From Rickettsia typhi (GTDB lineage: Bacteria; Pseudomonadota; Alphaproteobacteria; Rickettsiales; UBA1997), in contig CAMDAI010000083.1 in the NCBI GenBank assembly GCA_945888585.1, positions 1 through 6,228 of the forward strand: DNA of 6,228 nt, in the 5' to 3' direction. The notes under the pieces are model-generated. The model was not told the DNA's origin, searched no databases, and saw nothing but the letters and a program-made list of their open reading frames with translations. The position numbers and the translations under genes are program-made. Below, piece by piece: positions 1 through 5,846 of the stretch (the first letter of the stretch is position 1; every line of letters starts with the position of its first letter).

Positions 1-446
1 TTAATATCATCATCAGTGATAACAACTATGTTTAATTTATTTTGAAAATATTCGTTAATTTGATCTAAAAAGATATTGCAGCGATTTCCATACCAATTCA
101 TTAGCTTAACCTTATTATTTTGGGTTTCAGCAGAAAGGCTGCAATAAAAGGTGGTGCTTGCTCCACCAAGTATGGTGCTAACACCAGCAGATTGAGAATA
201 TTGCCATTGATAATATTTATACTTACCAATAGGAATTGAATTATTAGGCATGCCAATTGCTCTAATCATATTGACAATGTGAACATCTTTTACCGCATCA
301 ACTTTTGTTGCGCCGGTTATAAATCTTGATACACCACTATCTTTACTTCCGCCCGACATTGTACAAGAATTAATAACAATGATAAGCAATAAATAAAATG
401 CGGTATTTTTAAATAAATAGTGATTGTAATTTTTGATTATAAACAT
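1..446 (-). CDS. Putative lipoprotein of unknown function (3' end outside window)
   Basis: An open minus-strand frame runs from ATG at 446 to the left edge: 148 complete codons plus two bases, no stop seen. Residues 1-27 form a signal peptide: a polar N-terminus with Lys5 and Lys13, a hydrophobic core at about 15-25, then the lipobox I25-N26-S27-C28. The mature protein would therefore be lipid-anchored at Cys28 on a cell-envelope membrane. After a Gly/Ser linker, residues about 61-123 hold the pattern 'IRAIGMPNNSIPIGKYKYYQW', then a Cys at 102, 'NWYGNRC' and a second Cys at 123. A G-x-P turn, a Y/W-rich strand and two spaced cysteines recall small BamE/SmpA-like envelope lipoproteins. That is resemblance of pattern only, and I do not recognise the family. 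No clear Shine-Dalgarno sequence precedes the ATG. It is divergent from the antiporter gene. I am sure it is a gene, fairly sure of the lipoprotein call and unsure of any function. Confidence 0.7.
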   Translation of the reverse strand, partial: MFIIKNYNHYLFKNTAFYLLLIIVINSCTMSGGSKDSGVSRFITGATKVDAVKDVHIVNMIRAIGMPNNSIPIGKYKYYQWQYSQSAGVSTILGGASTTFYCSLSAETQNNKVKLMNWYGNRCNIFLDQINEYFQNKLNIVVITDDDI

Positions 447-457
447 AGGCCGGTAGA

Positions 458-489
458 ATTTTAAATTACAAAATCAATAACATTGTCAA
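458..489 (-). promoter_or_regulatory. Candidate sigma70-type promoter of the lipoprotein gene
   Basis: On the minus strand a perfect TTGACA lies at 489-484. The best-spaced -10 is TTTAAA at 465-460 (18-bp spacer, 4/6 match). A better hexamer, TAAAAT at 463-458, would need a 20-bp spacer. Transcription would start only about 10 nt before the ATG at 446, giving a very short leader. The -35 is convincing and the -10 is weak. Confidence 0.4.
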
Positions 490-584
490 AATTTATCTTA
501 AGCAATTGAATATTGATTTTGCAAGAAACTTTTAAGTAAGCTTTATTATTCAACCAGAAGCTTAATTTTTGGGAATTGCAATTT

Positions 585-593
585 TGATATAAT
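585..593 (+). promoter_or_regulatory. Candidate extended -10 promoter of the antiporter gene
   Basis: TGATATAAT is a consensus TATAAT (588-593) with the extended TGn element directly before it. No good -35 hexamer is found at 16-18 bp, which is tolerated at extended -10 promoters. The start would fall near 600, leaving a leader of about 114 nt before the ATG at 714. In such AT-rich DNA TATAAT can arise by chance, but the TGn element adds weight. Confidence 0.4.
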
Positions 594-701
594 TTTTGAT
601 TTTCAAATTTCAAGATCGCTAAAAAGATAAAAAATATTATTGCTCTAAATCTTCCCTCTTTTAAAATAGATCATCCAATTAAATTTATAGATCAAAAAAA
701 T

Positions 702-706
702 AAGGG
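702..706 (+). promoter_or_regulatory. Ribosome binding site of the antiporter gene
   Basis: AAGGG ends 7 nt before the ATG at 714. It is the only purine-rich Shine-Dalgarno-like string near the start and supports initiation at 714 in a frame that stays open further upstream without any ATG. Confidence 0.6.
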
Positions 707-713
707 CCAAAAA

Positions 714-1934
714 ATGAGTGATATTCCAATAATATTTTACACTATTCCCATAATTTTTGTGCTATTTTTGGTTAAAACCAAAGAGAATATGGCGCATCGC
801 ATTGATCATATTATTGATCATTCCCTAAATAGCGGAATTACCCAAATGATTATTATTTTCATTCTGGCAGGAGCCTTTGCTAATACTCTGGCAGGAATGG
901 GATCAGTTGAGGTTTTAAAATCACTAATTTATTATGCTATTCCGGAAAATTTAATTTTACCTGGAATTTTTGTAGTTTCGGGTTTGATTGCAACCGCCAT
1001 TGGAACTTCAGTTGGAACGGTAGCAACTATGGCTCCAATTTGCTTAGCAATTGGCGGAACAAGTCAGGATAGTATTGCTCTGGCAGCTTCAGCAGCAATT
1101 GCTGGCGCTTATTTAGGCGATAATTTATCGATGATTTCTGATACCACTATTGCTGCTGTAAAAAGTCAAAATGCCGAAAATGACAAAAAATTCTTACTTA
1201 ATTTAAAATTAATTATTCCAGGCATTATTTTAACCTGTTTAGTTTATGGAATTCATGAATTTAAAATTGAACATATAGAAAGCGCTTACAAACCAAGCCT
1301 TCATGATCTGTTAATAATTGTACCTTATATTTTAGTAATTGTACTTGGGTGTTTACGTTATCATGTTTTATTTGTACTGATGCTTAGCATTTTAATTTCA
1401 TTTGCTATTGGTGCATTAATTAATATTTCACTTCTAACCATGATTAAAGCGATGGTTAGCGGTATGGGTAGCATGTTCGAAATTTCATCTTTTGTGGTTT
1501 TAATGTCGGTTATTAATTCGGCAATTAAAGCCCACGGTTGGATGGATAAGGTAGAAAATCTTTTGAAAAAAACCTCACAAAAATTTGGTCAGGGAGTTTC
1601 CTACGGCGTGTTATTTTTCTTCATGATCATAGCGAATTTGGTCACCGCCAATAATACTATTTCAATTATTATGTGTGGTGATATTGCTAAATCTCTAGCG
1701 GAAAAATTAAAATTAAATCGCAACCAAATGGCTACTTTTCTTGATATGTCATCTTGCTCAATTCAGCCTTTAATTCCCTATGCACCGCAATTAATTCTGG
1801 CTAGCGCTATTTGCAAAGTAGATATTTTGGCAATTTTACAACATTCCTATTATGCCGCTTTTATAATTATTACTATATTCATTTACTATATTGCTAATAT
1901 TCGGCTGACACTAAAATTAAAAAAGGCCAATTGA
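714..1934 (+). CDS. NhaC-family Na+/H+ antiporter-like inner-membrane transporter
   Basis: The 406-residue product is a polytopic membrane protein with about 9-10 hydrophobic segments. It carries the landmarks of NhaC-type antiporters: G-T-S-V-G-T-x-A-T-M-A-P at 97-108, G-D-N-L-S-M-I-S-D-T-T at 135-145 (the acidic 'GDNxSxISDTT' signature), T-A-N-N-T at 311-315 in the second half, and S-C-S-I-Q-P-L-I-P-Y-A-P-Q at 347-359. Family members exchange Na+ for H+, or organic anions, across the inner membrane in pH and ion homeostasis. The exact substrate cannot be read from sequence. Full-length relatives as I know them usually have an extra helix before the conserved 'SGI..M..IFILAGAF' helix; here only one short hydrophobic segment (5-20) precedes it, so the N-terminus looks about one helix short. 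ATG 714 has an RBS. It converges on cydB with a 7-bp gap. Family assignment is strong, substrate weak. Confidence 0.85.
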   Translation: MSDIPIIFYTIPIIFVLFLVKTKENMAHRIDHIIDHSLNSGITQMIIIFILAGAFANTLAGMGSVEVLKSLIYYAIPENLILPGIFVVSGLIATAIGTSVGTVATMAPICLAIGGTSQDSIALAASAAIAGAYLGDNLSMISDTTIAAVKSQNAENDKKFLLNLKLIIPGIILTCLVYGIHEFKIEHIESAYKPSLHDLLIIVPYILVIVLGCLRYHVLFVLMLSILISFAIGALINISLLTMIKAMVSGMGSMFEISSFVVLMSVINSAIKAHGWMDKVENLLKKTSQKFGQGVSYGVLFFFMIIANLVTANNTISIIMCGDIAKSLAEKLKLNRNQMATFLDMSSCSIQPLIPYAPQLILASAICKVDILAILQHSYYAAFIIITIFIYYIANIRLTLKLKKAN

Positions 1935-1941
1935 AACCAAG

Positions 1942-2955
1942 TTAATCATATTTAAGATCTACCGACTTGCCATGGAAAATTCTATAAGCAAAAAAGGTAT
2001 AAAAAATTAAGGCTGGCAACACAATCATAACGCCAAATAAAATCATTAATAAAGATTCTTTGGCACTTGCTGACTCTACAATGGTCAACATATTTGGCAC
2101 AATATAAGGATAAAAACTGTAAGCCAATCCGTGAAAACATAGAATAAATATACTCACTACTAAAGAAAATGGCATCCAGCAAAATCTATCATCTTTGTAA
2201 GGTAAAACTCTAAGAGATAAATAAGCCATAATTATCACAATAGCGGTAATAACGGGAATCGGCGCCAACATAAAAAATTCTGGAAAACTAAACCATTTAG
2301 CAAAAATTCTTTCACTTACAATTGGAGTTGCAATTGAAACCAAAACAATTCCTATCACCGTTAATATTAAAGAAAACTTAGCCCATTTCACTGCTTTGAT
2401 TTGGAGATCATGCTCTGATTTCATGATAAGCCAGCAAGCTCCCATCAAGCTATATCCACCAACAACACTAATTCCAACCAAAATTGAAAATGATAATGCT
2501 AAAAGATTTTTTTCAAAACCAAGAATATAAGATCCCAGCATGTAGCCCTGCATAAAGGCAGTTAAAAAAGATCCAATAAAAAATATATGATTCCAAAATT
2601 TCTTTTTTTCTGCCTGTACTTTAGCTCTAAAATCAAAAGCTACGCCTCTAAAAATCAGACCAATTAACATTAAAGTAACTGGCAGATAAAGATTGCTTAA
2701 AATTATACCATATGCTTTGGGAAAGGCTGACAATAATATACCAATCCCAAGTACTAACCAAGTTTCATTAGCATCCCAAAAAGGGCCAATTGAGGCAATC
2801 ATTTTATCTTTTTCTTCATCTTCTACATTTCTAGTTAAAATTCCCACACCTAAATCATAACCATCCAGAACCGCATAAATCAGCATGGAAAGCCCCATCA
2901 AAAAAGCAAATATATAGGCCAGATAATCGCCGCTTTTAATTATTTCTGTTATCAT
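1942..2955 (-). CDS. cydB: Cytochrome bd ubiquinol oxidase subunit II
   Basis: The product is the second subunit of the bd-type quinol:O2 oxidoreductase, an inner-membrane complex that reduces O2 to water with electrons from quinol and does not pump protons. From ATG 2955 it has 337 residues, normal for the family, with about eight or nine membrane helices. Diagnostic stretches are V-L-D-G-Y-D-L-G-V-G-I-L at 29-40, G-P-F-W-D-A-N-E-T-W-L-V-L-G at 57-70 (the Trp-Asp pair matches E. coli W57/D58), R-G-V-A-F-D-F-R at 103-110 and Y-P-Y-I-V-P-N at 282-288. The NETWLVL form suits the cyanide-insensitive (CIO-like) branch. A TTG at 2985, 2 nt after the cydA stop, would add ten residues. I prefer ATG 2955 because relatives begin with a short 'M..(8-9 residues)..YxxxFAFLMGL' leader. 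Neither start has a clear RBS, so translation is probably coupled to cydA. No small CydX-like gene follows. The call is very secure. Confidence 0.97.
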   Translation of the reverse strand: MITEIIKSGDYLAYIFAFLMGLSMLIYAVLDGYDLGVGILTRNVEDEEKDKMIASIGPFWDANETWLVLGIGILLSAFPKAYGIILSNLYLPVTLMLIGLIFRGVAFDFRAKVQAEKKKFWNHIFFIGSFLTAFMQGYMLGSYILGFEKNLLALSFSILVGISVVGGYSLMGACWLIMKSEHDLQIKAVKWAKFSLILTVIGIVLVSIATPIVSERIFAKWFSFPEFFMLAPIPVITAIVIIMAYLSLRVLPYKDDRFCWMPFSLVVSIFILCFHGLAYSFYPYIVPNMLTIVESASAKESLLMILFGVMIVLPALIFYTFFAYRIFHGKSVDLKYD

Positions 2956-2987
2956 AATGCCAAAATATAAATCTATTAGTACCAAAA

Positions 2988-4346
2988 TTATTTGGTATGG
3001 GAACTCCCATTCTTATGAGACGCCAATAATTTGGCGTTCTTAAAATCAGAATTTGTTTCTCCAAACTTTTTAGCCATGTGAAAGATTGTTTTTATATAGG
3101 CCACTAATAAAAACAAATAAACTGATAAATAGCCAACCAAACTAATCATTATATTTTGTGGCGGCACCGAAGAAGCGGCATCGATAGTTTTTAAAATTCC
3201 GGTAACTAACCAAGGTTGTCGACCGATTTCAGTAACATACCAACCAGCTAAAACAGCAATACATCCAGAAAAACTCATTGCCACTAAAATATAAGCTAAA
3301 AACTTATTTAAATTATTAGTTAAAAATAAATTAAAAGCACAGAAGCTAGAAACTAATAACATCAAAAATCCAATTCCTACCATTATCCGAAAAGCAAAAA
3401 ACACTGGCGTAACTGGCGGATGATTTTCAAATTCATTAATTCCTTTTACTTCGCCTTGAGAGTCGTGAGTTAAAATTAAACTGGCTAATTTAGGAATTTT
3501 AATTTCAAAATTATTGGTATGATTTTTTTCATTAGGAATAGCAAATAAAAGCAGCGGAGCTTCTGAAGTGGTTTCCCATAAACCTTCCATTGCCGCTATT
3601 TTTTGTGGTTGATATTTTAAGGTATTTAAACCATGCAAATCGCCCATCAATATTTGTAGCGGCGCTAAAATTGCCGCTAAAAAAATTCCAGTTTTGAGCG
3701 CTGCCATAATTGCATCGGTTTTTCCTTTATGCAAAAAACAAAAAGCTGAAACGCCAGCAACTAAGAAAGAAGCAGTTAGACCCGATGCCAAAAGCATATG
3801 AATTAAGCGATAAGGAAAAGAAGGATTAAAAATAATTTCTAACCAATTTTTGGCATGAACCACCCCATCAATAATCTCATAGCCGGCTGGGGTTTGCATC
3901 CAGCTGTTTAAAGCTAAAATCCAAAATGCTGAAATTGTAGTGCCAAAGGCAACTAAAAAAGTAGCTAAATTATGTAACCAGGCTGGAGTTTTTCTAAATC
4001 CAAAAAGCATAATTCCTAAAAAAGTCGCCTCTAAAAAGAATGCCGTCAAAACTTCATAAGCAAGTAAAGGCCCGGCAATATTTCCCACTTTTTGCATATA
4101 TCCTGGCCAATTAGTTCCAAATTGAAAAGACATTGGAATACCACTCACTACGCCAATGGCAAAACTAAGAGCAAAAATTTTGGTGAAGAAAAAATAACTC
4201 TCCATCCATTTATAATTCTTGGTAAGAGTGTATCGAATTTTAAAGAAGAGTAGAATCCAACCAAGTGCGATAGTGATTGAAGGAAAGATGATGTGAAAGC
4301 TAATATTAGCTGCAAATTGAAGGCGCGATAGTAAGAATTGATCCAT
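2988..4346 (-). CDS. cydA: Cytochrome bd ubiquinol oxidase subunit I (short Q-loop type)
   Basis: The 452-residue product is the haem-bearing, quinol-oxidising subunit of cytochrome bd, with about nine membrane helices. The expected ligands and catalytic residues align with E. coli numbering: His18 (H19), Glu98 and Glu106 (E99, E107), His183 (H186, b558), Met322 in F-R-I-M-V-G (M393, b558), Glu373 (E445) and G-R-Q-P-W at 375-379. The Q-loop keeps Lys249 and Glu254 in Q-K-I-A-A-M-E-G-L-W-E (E. coli K252, E257). Only 68 residues separate Glu254 from Met322, against 136 in E. coli, so this is the short Q-loop class typical of CIO-like enzymes. The C-terminal 25 residues are polar and cytoplasm-like. 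AGGTAG at 4352-4357 is a good RBS 5 nt before the ATG. It is followed by cydB and preceded by marR on the same strand. No cydC/cydD assembly genes are in the window. Very secure. Confidence 0.98.
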   Translation of the reverse strand: MDQFLLSRLQFAANISFHIIFPSITIALGWILLFFKIRYTLTKNYKWMESYFFFTKIFALSFAIGVVSGIPMSFQFGTNWPGYMQKVGNIAGPLLAYEVLTAFFLEATFLGIMLFGFRKTPAWLHNLATFLVAFGTTISAFWILALNSWMQTPAGYEIIDGVVHAKNWLEIIFNPSFPYRLIHMLLASGLTASFLVAGVSAFCFLHKGKTDAIMAALKTGIFLAAILAPLQILMGDLHGLNTLKYQPQKIAAMEGLWETTSEAPLLLFAIPNEKNHTNNFEIKIPKLASLILTHDSQGEVKGINEFENHPPVTPVFFAFRIMVGIGFLMLLVSSFCAFNLFLTNNLNKFLAYILVAMSFSGCIAVLAGWYVTEIGRQPWLVTGILKTIDAASSVPPQNIMISLVGYLSVYLFLLVAYIKTIFHMAKKFGETNSDFKNAKLLASHKNGSSHTK

Positions 4347-4351
4347 ATAAA

Positions 4352-4357
4352 CTACCT
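4352..4357 (-). promoter_or_regulatory. Ribosome binding site of cydA
   Basis: On the minus strand AGGTAG lies 5 nt before the ATG at 4346. It is the clearest Shine-Dalgarno match in the window and fixes the cydA start. Strong initiation here fits a cydB that relies on translational coupling. Confidence 0.7.
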
Positions 4358-4404
4358 GATTTTATCTGTTGTACTAAAAAATATTGGCTAAACAAATTTA
4401 AGAA

Positions 4405-4410
4405 ATTATA
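4405..4410 (-). promoter_or_regulatory. Candidate -10 of a cydAB promoter in the marR-cydA gap
   Basis: The 97-bp gap between marR and cydA contains a perfect minus-strand TATAAT at 4410-4405, preceded by GGT. No good -35 is present (TAGCAT at a 17-bp spacer matches only 2/6), as expected for a promoter that needs an activator or is weak. Transcription would begin near 4398 with a leader of about 52 nt. The direct repeat ACTAAAAAAT (plus-strand reading) occurs at 4373-4382 and 4420-4429, one copy on each side. cydAB may be read both from here and from the marR promoter, since no terminator hairpin is visible in the gap. Confidence 0.4.
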
Positions 4411-4443
4411 ACCTGCTCAACTAAAAAATGCTATAAAACAAAT

Positions 4444-4959
4444 TTACTCTTCAAATAAACCTTTTGATAATTGTTTATAAAGGCTAAGCAAAATTTTTTG
4501 TAATTTTTTCTGATCAATCCCAGAAAAATTTTCTTTATTGGATTCATTAACAATCTCAATTGCTTTTTGTAAAAGCTTATAACCATTTTCACTCAAAAAA
4601 ATCACTTTAGCCCTGCTATCAGATTCATGCTGCTTACGACAAACCAAATCTTTTTTTTCTAATAACTTAATTACTTGAGAAACCATCATTGCATCAATGT
4701 TACTAAATTTTGCCAATTCAATTTGGGTTGCAACTCCATCTTCTCTGTTTAGCCAAGCAATTGCTGATAATATTTGAAATTGCATGTGAGTAATGCCAAA
4801 AACTGCTAATTTACTGTTTAAATCTCGTTTCAATAAATGAGTAATTTGCCACATCAAAAAACCACTATCATTTTTAAGGCAACAAAATTTTTCAGTTTTA
4901 GCGCAATCGAATTTGATTTTTTTGATTATTTTTCTAGTTCTGGCAATTTCTAATTTCAT
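4444..4959 (-). CDS. MarR-family winged-helix transcriptional regulator with Cys-bearing N-terminal extension
   Basis: The 171-residue product is a dimeric DNA-binding regulator of the MarR family. Residues 33-47 (G-F-L-M-W-Q-I-T-H-L-L-K-R-D-L) and 54-71 (F-G-I-T-H-M-Q-F-Q-I-L) match the subfamily with GFLLWQ and LTHxQF motifs. The helix-turn-helix is about 77-100 and the wing 103-122 contains D114-S-R116-A, the usual D-x-R-A motif. The C-terminal helix (about 145-165) would dimerise. Relatives begin only a few residues before GFLLWQ; this one has about 28 extra residues, basic (RKIIKKIK) and with Cys19, Cys26 and Cys27, plus Cys107 by the wing. ATG 4959 is the only start, as a TAG lies in frame just upstream; it lacks a clear RBS. 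The gene is divergent from the pirin gene across two palindromes and lies upstream of cydAB. Likely targets (inference) are itself, the pirin gene and perhaps cydAB. The family is secure; the effector is unknown. Confidence 0.9.
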   Translation of the reverse strand: MKLEIARTRKIIKKIKFDCAKTEKFCCLKNDSGFLMWQITHLLKRDLNSKLAVFGITHMQFQILSAIAWLNREDGVATQIELAKFSNIDAMMVSQVIKLLEKKDLVCRKQHESDSRAKVIFLSENGYKLLQKAIEIVNESNKENFSGIDQKKLQKILLSLYKQLSKGLFEE

Positions 4960-4985
4960 TTTTAATAGTTGCTATTTGCAGAAAA

Positions 4986-5018
4986 TAATATATACATATA
5001 TTACATATGCATATATAA
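4986..5018. promoter_or_regulatory. Two overlapping 18-bp palindromes, candidate MarR operators
   Basis: Site A, TAATATATACATATATTA (4986-5003), is symmetric in 16 of 18 positions with only the central A/C pair broken. Site B, TTACATATGCATATATAA (5001-5018), is also symmetric in 16 of 18 with a perfect ATATGCATAT core. Their centres are 15 bp apart and they share TTA. Aligned as direct repeats they agree at 14 of 18 positions. Size, symmetry and position between a MarR gene and its divergent neighbour are what MarR operators look like. The AT/TA-rich composition raises the chance level, so function is inferred. Confidence 0.55.
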
Positions 5019-5019
5019 A
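4991..5019 (+). promoter_or_regulatory. Candidate promoter of the pirin gene, overlapping the palindromes
   Basis: TATACA (4991-4996, 4/6) and TATAAA (5014-5019, 5/6) are separated by 17 bp. The start would fall near 5026, 8 nt before the preferred ATG at 5034. Both hexamers lie inside the palindromes (5019 just past the edge), so a bound repressor would block polymerase. On the opposite strand TTGTAC (5026-5021) and TAATAT (5003-4998), 17 bp apart, are a weaker candidate for marR. AT-richness makes every one of these matches tentative. Confidence 0.3.
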
Positions 5020-5033
5020 TGTACAAGAATTTT

Positions 5034-5744
5034 ATGATAAAAATTTATCCTTATGAAAATCTAGGACGCGCTAATCATGGCTGGTTAGATGCTCGCCATC
5101 ATTTTAGCTTTGCCAATTATTACAATCCGCAGCGTATGAATTTTGGTACGATTATAGTTATTAATGATGATATTATTGGGGCTGGAACAGGCTTCGGTAC
5201 CCATCCTCACAATAATATGGAAATTATTACTTATGTCAGAAATGGTGCTATAACCCATAAAGACAGCATGGGAAATATTGGCAAAACTGAAGCTGGAGAC
5301 ATACAGGTTATGAGTGCTGGTACTGGAGTTTTTCATTCCGAACATAATCTAGAAAATGAAGACACCAAACTTTACCAAATTTGGATAACCCCAAATAAAA
5401 AAGATGTTGAACCTAGATGGGAAGCTAAAAAATTTCCTAAAACTTTTGTTTTCAGTAATAGTAAATTACCAGTTTTAGTTTCGGGAAGAATTGAAGATAA
5501 AGATAAAAATGCTTTATTTATCTATTCCGATTCTGCAATTTACGCAGGAAATATTAAATCTGGAGATAAAGTAGAAAATAATATCAAACATCAAGCCTAT
5601 ATTTTGGCTTCAAATGGCAGCTTTACTGTTAATGGCGTTGCGATGAAAAAAGGTGACGGCGCTGAAATTGTGGGTGAAAAAATTATTAAAATCACTGCAA
5701 TTTCTGATGCTGAAATCTTAATAATTGATGCACCATTAAATTAA
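5034..5744 (+). CDS. Pirin-family bicupin (YhhW-like, putative quercetin 2,3-dioxygenase)
   Basis: The product has 236 residues from ATG 5034, close to E. coli YhhW. It opens with the family signature 'RANHGWLDARHHFSFANYY' and has two cupin domains, N-terminal about 5-125 and C-terminal about 140-236. The metal site is complete: His57 and His59 in G-T-H-P-H-N-N-M-E, then His101 and Glu103 in F-H-S-E-H. These carry the same numbers as the YhhW ligands, which supports ATG 5034 over the ATG at 5019 that would add MYKNF; relatives also begin 'MIKI'. YhhW-type proteins cleave flavonols such as quercetin in vitro, but their physiological substrate is uncertain. The protein has no signal peptide, so it is cytosolic. 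An AAGA string upstream of 5034 is a poor RBS. The gene is divergent from marR across two operator-like palindromes and 173 bp upstream of a same-strand flavodoxin-family gene. Pirin-family membership is secure; the reaction is not. Confidence 0.93.
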   Translation: MIKIYPYENLGRANHGWLDARHHFSFANYYNPQRMNFGTIIVINDDIIGAGTGFGTHPHNNMEIITYVRNGAITHKDSMGNIGKTEAGDIQVMSAGTGVFHSEHNLENEDTKLYQIWITPNKKDVEPRWEAKKFPKTFVFSNSKLPVLVSGRIEDKDKNALFIYSDSAIYAGNIKSGDKVENNIKHQAYILASNGSFTVNGVAMKKGDGAEIVGEKIIKITAISDAEILIIDAPLN

Positions 5745-5772
5745 TAACTTTAACCTAAAAACTAAACATATG

Positions 5773-5812
5773 ACAAATGACGAAAGAACTTTTTAGTTCC
5801 GAGTAATTTGCA
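5773..5812. repeat. 40-bp imperfect direct repeat, copy 1
   Basis: This 40-bp unit (begins ACAAATGACG, ends GTAATTTGCA) matches copy 2 at 5847-5886 in 36 of 40 positions, with a 74-bp period; all four differences are transitions. It contains a perfect hairpin GAACT-TTTT-AGTTC (5786-5799). A second stem, CGAGT/ACTCG (5800-5804 with 5813-5817), begins inside it and ends just past it. It lies in the non-coding spacer after the pirin gene and may be a REP-like dispersed element; copies elsewhere cannot be seen from here. Confidence 0.8.
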
Positions 5813-5846
5813 ACTCGTCCGATTAAAAAATAGAAAATCTACGAGT
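5813..5846. repeat. Spacer between the repeats bounded by inverted ACTCGT/ACGAGT
   Basis: The 34 bp between the two repeat copies begin with ACTCGT (5813-5818) and end with its exact reverse complement ACGAGT (5841-5846), around a 22-bp A-rich loop. The left arm can pair alternatively with CGAGT inside copy 1, so two mutually exclusive hairpins are possible in a transcript crossing this spacer. The stems are only 5-6 bp and no U-tract follows, so it is not a clear terminator. Confidence 0.5.

Larger units (their letters stand above)
447..713. other. Divergent intergenic control region, lipoprotein / antiporter
   Basis: This 267-bp AT-rich stretch separates two divergent start codons, and I see no gene in it. 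It holds promoter-like elements on each strand (listed separately). It also has a 6-bp stem AAGCTT/AAGCTT (538-543 and 558-563, loop 14) followed by AATTTTT, and a direct repeat ATAGATCA at 666-673 and 687-694. The antiporter frame stays open upstream back to a TGA at 597-599, but that stretch has no ATG, and its translation is polar and basic rather than membrane-like, so it is probably not coding. Confidence 0.7.

Noticed and set aside
538..570. AAGCTT/AAGCTT stem followed by AATTTTT as a terminator
   Set aside because: The stem is only 6 bp with two G-C pairs and a 14-base loop, and no gene ends nearby on either strand that it could terminate.
447..713. tRNA, small RNA or riboswitch in the long leader
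   Set aside because: I found no cloverleaf, conserved aptamer pattern or GC-rich structured element; the region is plain AT-rich sequence.
798..824. ATTGATCAT repeated in tandem inside the antiporter gene
   Set aside because: It simply encodes the I-D-H-I-I-D-H stretch in frame; no separate signal is needed.
1935..1941. A cydX-like small subunit gene after cydB
   Set aside because: Only 7 bp separate cydB from the convergent antiporter stop, so there is no room; a cydX elsewhere in the genome cannot be excluded.
1982..2182. 66-codon minus-strand open frame inside cydB
   Set aside because: It lies wholly inside the strongly supported cydB coding sequence in another frame and resembles no protein; it is a shadow frame.
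5019..5033. Upstream ATG adding MYKNF to the pirin protein
   Set aside because: It abuts the palindrome, has no RBS, and breaks the family start 'MIKI' and the YhhW-like numbering of the metal ligands (57, 59, 101, 103).
5085..5345. 86-codon minus-strand open frame opposite the pirin gene
   Set aside because: It is antisense to the conserved pirin metal-binding domain, and its sequence is explained by the complementary codons.
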